NCBI RefSeq assembly: GCF_000374365.1
Contig: NZ_KB894156.1
Span: forward strand, 1-36,941
DNA: 36,941 nucleotides
Reading direction: 5' to 3'
DNA from: Bacteroides gallinarum DSM 18171 = JCM 13658
GTDB taxonomy: Bacteria > Bacteroidota > Bacteroidia > Bacteroidales > Bacteroidaceae
Position numbers and translations under genes: made by a program. The notes beneath the pieces were generated by a model. That model searched no databases and was not told the origin of the DNA. It saw only the letters and a list, made by a program, of their open reading frames with translations. This document shows, one piece after another, positions 32,977 through 36,941 of this stretch. The first letter of the stretch is position 1; each line of letters opens with the position of its first letter.

Positions 32977-33002
32977 CGCTCTTTGTGAAAAGGGCATCAT
33001 TT

Positions 33003-33075
33003 GCGGAAATAGCTCAGTTGGTAGAGCATAACCTTGCCAAGGTTAGGGTCGCGAGTTCGAGTCTCGTTTTCCGCT
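33003..33075 (+). tRNA. tRNA-Gly(GCC), copy 3
   Basis: Third identical copy, last in the cluster, followed 17 bp later by a strong terminator. Confidence 0.96.
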
Positions 33076-33091
33076 CTTGTTTCGAAAACAG

Positions 33092-33128
33092 AAATCCCCG
33101 TAAGTTGAATGCTTGCGGGGATTTTTTT
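33092..33128 (+). terminator. Terminator of the tRNA cluster
   Basis: AAATCCCCGTAAG (33092-33104) and CTTGCGGGGATTT (33112-33124) form a 13-bp stem followed by a T-run. Confidence 0.92.
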
Positions 33129-33168
33129 GTTTCTTTTTGCAGGATTATCGGGAGTAATATAAAAACAA

Positions 33169-33556
33169 GGTAACGTAAAAACGACGGTTCAGTTGTAATT
33201 CTTGGGGTATTAACATTAACTAATTCCCCATTCATTATGCATACACATTAGCTAACCTGTACAGGAAGAAGCGAGGGTCAACGTAAAAATCTGAGGGATT
33301 CATTGATTAAGCATAAATATTTTTAGTCTGAATAGAAAAGAAAGGGCGACTCAGTTGTAAATCTTGGGGGATTTCGTTAAAACGCTTATTTTTGTCTCAT
33401 GAAATCAAAATGTAAATCTACAGTTACTCCTCTATGGTTATTAGGGGGATTCTTTGTTTAGGTATACTTTTTAGTCAGCCTGAATAAGAATACCCCCTGT
33501 CCTTTACTCCTCTAAACTGCGTCCCGAACTGGGGTCAGCGTAAAAACCTGAGGAAT
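33169..33556 (+). repeat. Spacer built of several degenerate repeats
   Basis: The gene-free stretch 33130-33585 holds recurring motifs. GGTAACGTAAAAA, GGTCAACGTAAAAATCTGAG and GGTCAGCGTAAAAACCTGAG occur at 33169, 33276 and 33533. TTCAGTTGTAATTCTTGGGG and CTCAGTTGTAAATCTTGGGG occur near 33187 and 33349. TACTCCTCTA is found twice (about 33424 and 33505), and TTTTTAGTC..CTGAATA twice. No frame or tRNA-like fold explains them. Confidence 0.65.
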
Positions 33557-33585
33557 TATTCTTCTGTAAACTTGTATATAGATAT

Positions 33586-34182
33586 CTATTCCTTTTTCAA
33601 GGCAAATCCCAGCATCATCCCGTCGTAGTTACCTGCCAGCGAACCGATTGCGTTAAGGGTGTTGTTGTTGCTCTTGCTGGCAATCAGGGTAATCAGCTTT
33701 AACAGCTTGTCCGAGTTGAACAGCAAGTCCATATCGGTGGAGGTGCAGTTTATTTTGGCGCTTAGCAGAATCAGCTTCATGAATTTTAGGTTGGCCTTCT
33801 GTGTGGAGGTATCGTAGGAATAAGTGCCTTTTATGCTTTTTGTGCCCACTTTGGCGGTGAAAGTACTGTCTGCATTGAAGGTGAAAGACATCTGCCCTTC
33901 TGTGATTCCTATCTTTGCCAATTGTTCGTTCAGTTTGTTTTCGGCGGCACTGGCGGCTACCGAACCGCCTGCTTTCTGCAACAGGTTATCCGACTCGAAT
34001 TCAATTGCCGAGCCGGTGTATGCCCATGTTCCCTCCATGTTGGCGGTACTTTTTCCGGTTACGGTATTTACTACTTTCTCAATGTTTTCTTTACTGAGCA
34101 GGTCTTTCAGCGATTGTGCCTGGCTGTTAGAGGCGATTAGCAATGCGGCAACCAATAGATGCCAGAAAATAGTTCTTGTCAT
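33586..34182 (-). CDS. DUF4923 family secreted protein
   Basis: A 198-residue protein. An N-terminal signal peptide (FWHLLVAALLIASNSQAQS) suggests export. The mature part has an amphipathic N-terminus (LKDLLSKENIEKVVNTV), then MEGTWAYTGSAIEFES and GTYSYDTSTQKANLKFM, a lipocalin-like beta pattern typical of the Bacteroidales DUF4923 family. Function is unknown. It starts 6 bp after the engB stop on the same strand and is probably co-transcribed. Confidence 0.85.
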   Translation of the reverse strand: MTRTIFWHLLVAALLIASNSQAQSLKDLLSKENIEKVVNTVTGKSTANMEGTWAYTGSAIEFESDNLLQKAGGSVAASAAENKLNEQLAKIGITEGQMSFTFNADSTFTAKVGTKSIKGTYSYDTSTQKANLKFMKLILLSAKINCTSTDMDLLFNSDKLLKLITLIASKSNNNTLNAIGSLAGNYDGMMLGFALKKE

Positions 34183-34188
34183 TTCAAT

Positions 34189-34797
34189 TTATGGTTTGGA
34201 GTTGATATCTTTGTTTATTCGTTCGATGTAATCCAGCAGTTCGTCCCGCCCCATACGGCTCTCGGAGGAGGTGACGAAGTAGGGGGGGAGCTCCTCCCAT
34301 TGTTCGTGCAGCTTCTCCAGATAACGGCGGATGTTGCTGTTTACCTTGCCGCCTTTCAGCTTGTCGGCTTTGGTAAATACGATTGCGAAAGGCACTCCGT
34401 TCTCGCCCAGCCACTCTATGAAGGCAAGGTCGATAGCCTGCGGTTCGTGGCGGCTGTCTACGAGCACAAAGAGGTTGGTCATTTGTTCGCGTTGCAGGAT
34501 GTAGGTTTCGATGATGCGCTGGATTTGTTCCTGCCCTTTCTGCCCGCGCCTGGCATAGCCGTAGCCGGGAAGGTCTACGATATACCAGCTTTTATTGATG
34601 AGGAAATGGTTGATGAGCATTGTCTTTCCGGGCGTTGCAGACGTCATGGCAAGGCCTTTGCGTGCTGTCAGCATATTGATAAGGCTGGATTTTCCTACGT
34701 TGGAACGTCCTATGAAGGCGTATTCGGGGAATGTCCCGCCGGGGCATTTCCTGACGTCTGTATTGCTGATGACGAATTCAGCGTTCGTTATCTCCAT
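34189..34797 (-). CDS. engB: Ribosome biogenesis GTPase EngB (YihA/YsxC)
   Basis: A protein of 202 residues from MEITNAEFVISN. G1 is GRSNVGKSSL, G2 the TPGKT region, G3 DLPGYGYA, G4 FTKADKL and G5 TSSE, the canonical set. It is a small GTPase needed for late 50S ribosomal subunit assembly. The start at 34797, not 34842, was chosen because a TACCTTTG -7 element lies at 34831-34838 on the minus strand. It is divergent from recR. Confidence 0.95.
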   Translation of the reverse strand: MEITNAEFVISNTDVRKCPGGTFPEYAFIGRSNVGKSSLINMLTARKGLAMTSATPGKTMLINHFLINKSWYIVDLPGYGYARRGQKGQEQIQRIIETYILQREQMTNLFVLVDSRHEPQAIDLAFIEWLGENGVPFAIVFTKADKLKGGKVNSNIRRYLEKLHEQWEELPPYFVTSSESRMGRDELLDYIERINKDINSKP

Positions 34798-34830
34798 TTC
34801 GTTGTCTGTTTTTTGATTTGTTTCTTCCTG

Positions 34831-34889
34831 CAAAGGTAACACTTATTTCAAAAAATTTCGTTCATAATCCGGAATTCTCTCTATCTTTG
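34831..34889. promoter_or_regulatory. Divergent promoters of engB and recR
   Basis: On the minus strand TACCTTTG (34838-34831) precedes engB. On the plus strand TATCTTTG (34882-34889) precedes recR. Both fit TAnnTTTG and explain why the shorter starts of both genes were chosen. Confidence 0.65.
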
Positions 34890-34913
34890 CCCACCGATAG
34901 GAGAACTTTAGGT

Positions 34914-35531
34914 ATGAATGGACAATTTCCCTCGATATTATTGGAAAAGGCGGTAAACGAGTTCGCCAAGCTGCCGGGGGTGGGCAGAAAGACGGCCATG
35001 AGGCTGGTGCTTCACCTGCTGCGGCAGGACACGGCTACGGTGGAGGCTTTCGGCAATGCTATCGTTACGCTGAAACATGAAGTGAAGTATTGCAAGGTGT
35101 GCCACAATATTTCTGATACGGAGACTTGCCGCATTTGTTCCAATCCCCAGCGCGACCCTTCCATTATTTGTGTGGTGGAGAACATACGCGATGTAATGGC
35201 GGTGGAAGCAACGCAGCAGTTCCGTGGCCTCTATCATGTGCTGGGCGGGGTTATTTCGCCAATGGACGGGATAGGTCCCGGTGATTTGGAGATAGAGAGC
35301 CTGGTGCAACGGGTGGCCGCCGGGGGTGTTAAGGAAGTGGTGTTTGCCCTCAGCACCACTATGGAAGGCGATACGACCAATTTTTATATTTACCGTAAGC
35401 TGGAGAAATCGGGAGTGAAACTGTCTGTGATAGCCCGCGGCATTTCGGTGGGGGATGAGTTGGAGTATGCGGACGAGGTGACCCTTGGGCGTAGTATCGT
35501 AAACCGCACTCCGTTTACGGGTGCGGTATGA
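34914..35531 (+). CDS. recR: Recombination mediator RecR
   Basis: A protein of 205 residues from MNGQFPSILLEKAV. The helix-hairpin-helix is FAKLPGVGRKTAMRLVLHLL, the zinc finger CKVCHNISDTETCRIC, the TOPRIM VVENIRDVMAVE, and the C-terminal Walker-B-like part includes EYADEVTLGRS. It works with RecO (and RecF where present) to load RecA on gapped DNA. An in-frame upstream Met (34818) overlaps the promoter and is unlikely. Confidence 0.96.
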   Translation: MNGQFPSILLEKAVNEFAKLPGVGRKTAMRLVLHLLRQDTATVEAFGNAIVTLKHEVKYCKVCHNISDTETCRICSNPQRDPSIICVVENIRDVMAVEATQQFRGLYHVLGGVISPMDGIGPGDLEIESLVQRVAAGGVKEVVFALSTTMEGDTTNFYIYRKLEKSGVKLSVIARGISVGDELEYADEVTLGRSIVNRTPFTGAV

Positions 35532-35552
35532 CATAACTTAAAAGTAGAGTGC

Positions 35553-36008
35553 ATGGAAGAAAAGATAAAGCGGGTTGCATCCCGCATGAAGATGCTGTTT
35601 GTATATTTCTGGTTGTTGCCCGTATTCCTCACGGTGTTCGGCGAAATGGGGGGAGAATGGGTCGGTATCTATGCAGGAGATGTGCGTGTCACGTATTTTG
35701 CAGAGACTTTCACGATTTTGCTTACGGCAATATTGATACCTGTCTCCTTGAAACTTTTCTCGTGGGTACTGGTTAAGAAAATAGATGCGGTGGCTATCTC
35801 CGATGCCCTGCGGTTGTATGCGTTGTGGAGCGGGATACGCTTGGCTCTGCTTGCCATACCGGTGCTGGCGGGTTTCCTTACCTATTATATGATGCTGAGC
35901 AATAAGGGAGTGCTCTGCGCCTTGATAGCTTTGACTGCATCGCTGTTCTGCCTGCCCGGTGAGGGGCGGTTGCGTAAGGAACTGCATATAGACAAGGGAG
36001 AGGAATAA
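35553..36008 (+). CDS. Small integral membrane protein
   Basis: A 151-residue protein with about four hydrophobic segments: MLFVYFWLLPVFLTVFG, TFTILLTAILIPVSLKLFSW, LALLAIPVLAGFLTYYMML and VLCALIALTASLFCL. A basic N-terminus suggests it faces the cytoplasm, and the tail is charged. No family motif is known to me. It follows recR by 21 bp and precedes the acetyltransferase by about 40 bp, suggesting one operon. Confidence 0.8.
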   Translation: MEEKIKRVASRMKMLFVYFWLLPVFLTVFGEMGGEWVGIYAGDVRVTYFAETFTILLTAILIPVSLKLFSWVLVKKIDAVAISDALRLYALWSGIRLALLAIPVLAGFLTYYMMLSNKGVLCALIALTASLFCLPGEGRLRKELHIDKGEE

Positions 36009-36049
36009 TTTTATATGTGTTTTCCGGAAATATCTATCGATAAAGAAAC

Positions 36050-36604
36050 ATGAAACCTTCTTATTTTATAGGCGAACGTGTACGCCTTCGTGCCATGGAG
36101 CCGGAGGATTTGGAAATAATGTATGCCATGGAGAATGATTCGCAGGCTTGGGATGTAACCAATTTCTCTGTGCCGTATTCCAGGTATGTATTGAAGCGGT
36201 ACATAGAGGATTCGCAGTGCGATATGTTTGCCGACCGCCAACTCCGTATGATGATTGTGCGTTGTACGGACGATGCGGTGGTGGGCACTATCGATATTAC
36301 GGATTTCGTGCCGATGCATTCCCGTGGCGAGGTAGGGATTGCAGTGAGAAGCGAGTATCAGGGCAATGGGTATGCGGCCGATGCCCTGAGGTTGCTGTGC
36401 GATTATGCTTTCGGCTTTTTGTTCCTGAAACAGCTTATCGTCCACATTGCTGCCGACAACGAGGTGAGTTTGCGTTTGTTCGGTTCCTGCGGTTTCGTAC
36501 AGTGCGGATTGCTGAAAGAGTGGTGGTTTGTAGGGGGGAAGTTCAAGGATGTTGTCCTGATGCAGCGCATCCGTCCTGAAAGTGCAGGGCAGGGTAAGGG
36601 GTAA
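36050..36604 (+). CDS. GNAT-family N-acetyltransferase (RimJ/RimL-like)
   Basis: A 184-residue protein. RVRLRAMEPEDLEIMYAMEND at the N-terminus, GEVGIAVRSEYQGNGYAADAL with the acetyl-CoA pyrophosphate loop (QGNGYA), and HIAADNEVSLRLFGSCGF are the usual GNAT motifs C, A and B. It transfers an acetyl group to an amine, possibly a protein N-terminus or small molecule. It is last in the recR operon. The GTG-free start and position after the membrane protein look normal. Confidence 0.9.
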   Translation: MKPSYFIGERVRLRAMEPEDLEIMYAMENDSQAWDVTNFSVPYSRYVLKRYIEDSQCDMFADRQLRMMIVRCTDDAVVGTIDITDFVPMHSRGEVGIAVRSEYQGNGYAADALRLLCDYAFGFLFLKQLIVHIAADNEVSLRLFGSCGFVQCGLLKEWWFVGGKFKDVVLMQRIRPESAGQGKG

Positions 36605-36692
36605 CCAGGCGGGGCGGCTGCCTTCAGTTCAAGGTAGGTACTTGCGGAAAGTGCGACCATATTTCGGGACATTCAGTAAATAATATAAAATC

Positions 36693-36740
36693 AGCCAACT
36701 AATTCATACACAAAATATTGCGAATTAGCTGGCTTTTTTG
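36693..36740 (+). terminator. Hairpin terminator inside the IS end
   Basis: AGCCAACTAATTC (36693-36705) and GAATTAGCTGGCT (36722-36734) pair with one mismatch, followed by TTTTTG. Such hairpins stop outside transcription from entering the transposase gene. Confidence 0.75.
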
Positions 36741-36807
36741 TATCTTTAGGTATTCCCCCGCAAATAAGGTTTGAAGGCCAAAACGGGGGAAATTCCCCGA
36801 CTAAGAT

Positions 36808-36941
36808 ATGGCTAAGATACAAAATATTTCCGAAATTCACCCAACTTTGGGCTTCACAGAATTTGATGTTCTGGAAAAATACCGCAAAAGTTTTAATGAG
36901 AGTGAGCTTGGCAGGCTTCACTCAGTGTTCCCGTTTGAACG
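36808..36941 (+). CDS. Transposase, N-terminal part (runs off the window)
   Basis: ATG opens MAKIQNISEIHPTLGFTEFD and then EKYRKSFNESELGRLHS, in frame to the window end (44 codons visible). I recall this N-terminus from transposases common in Bacteroides (IS1182/IS5-like group), with a ...ELGRLHSVFPFE pattern. The DDE catalytic domain lies outside, so the family is tentative. A TATCTTTA promoter-like element is at 36741. Confidence 0.65.
   Translation, partial: MAKIQNISEIHPTLGFTEFDVLEKYRKSFNESELGRLHSVFPFE

Larger units (their letters stand above)
36666..36941 (+). mobile_element. Left end of an insertion sequence (runs off the window)
   Basis: The probable end is near GGGACATTCAGTAAA (36666-36680), followed by a terminator hairpin and the start of a transposase gene. 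The boundary is inferred from the end of the acetyltransferase operon; the far end is outside the window. Confidence 0.5.

Noticed and set aside
32300..33235. Several short frames with identical peptides on both strands
   Set aside because: They are translations of the repeated tRNA genes.
34159..34839. 226-codon plus-strand frame
   Set aside because: Antisense to engB, which carries all five GTPase motifs.

Overview
The window looks like a Bacteroides chromosome. Promoters fit the Bacteroides TTTG-N19-TAnnTTTG pattern, clear Shine-Dalgarno sequences are scarce, and the housekeeping proteins (SodB, UvrD/PcrA, NspC, EngB, RecR, a DUF4923 protein) are of Bacteroidales type. Roughly the first 27.6 kb is accessory DNA made of several horizontally acquired pieces. 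The last 9 kb is ordinary, more GC-rich core chromosome, ending in the start of an insertion sequence.

Layout. (1) 1-250: end of an unknown gene and a terminator, fused to a truncated DUF262 gene. (2) 225-11,100, minus strand, AT-rich: a defence cassette read right to left. Its order is an XRE regulator, a decayed small gene, a DNA cytosine-5 methyltransferase, a GHKL (MutL/MORC-like) ATPase, a Z1-domain SF2 ATPase, a PD-(D/E)XK nuclease-like protein, an AIPR protein, a Vsr endonuclease and the broken DUF262 gene. Five consecutive genes from the methyltransferase to AIPR overlap or nearly touch, so they probably form one translated unit. The architecture matches the MutL/MORC-ATPase restriction systems predicted computationally by Iyer, Abhiman and Aravind (2008). 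(3) 11.1-12.07 kb: non-coding DNA with a 177-bp direct repeat and several hairpins. (4) 12.1-16.3 kb: mobile-element cargo comprising a DUF2958 protein, an excisionase-like HTH protein, a TGTCAACG repeat cluster, a phosphoribosyltransferase/SLOG pair, a WYL regulator and an intact paralogue of the decayed small gene. (5) 16.4-20.45 kb: an IS110-family element with a candidate bridge RNA, then an IS66-family element. (6) 20.6-22.4 kb: a two-gene AAA ATPase plus TOPRIM-like module, probably anti-phage. (7) 22.5-27.34 kb: the replication/regulation module of a mobile element, with a primase-helicase, an excisionase-like HTH, two small proteins and a divergent XRE regulator. (8) 27.4-27.7 kb: degenerate repeats, then a terminator at the boundary with core DNA.

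Core region: sodB (minus), a UvrD/PcrA helicase, nspC, six tRNA genes (Gly-GCC x3, Leu-CAG x2, Leu-GAG), a repeat-rich spacer, engB with a DUF4923 gene (minus), then recR, a small membrane protein and a GNAT acetyltransferase (plus), and the 5' end of a transposase.

No integrase, relaxase or conjugation gene is recognisable inside the window, so the accessory block is either a mosaic of remnants or continues to the left. The strongest candidates for under-described biology are the Z1/GHKL/AIPR cassette with its apparent control motif, the AAA/TOPRIM pair, the PRTase/SLOG pair and the putative IS110 bridge RNA.
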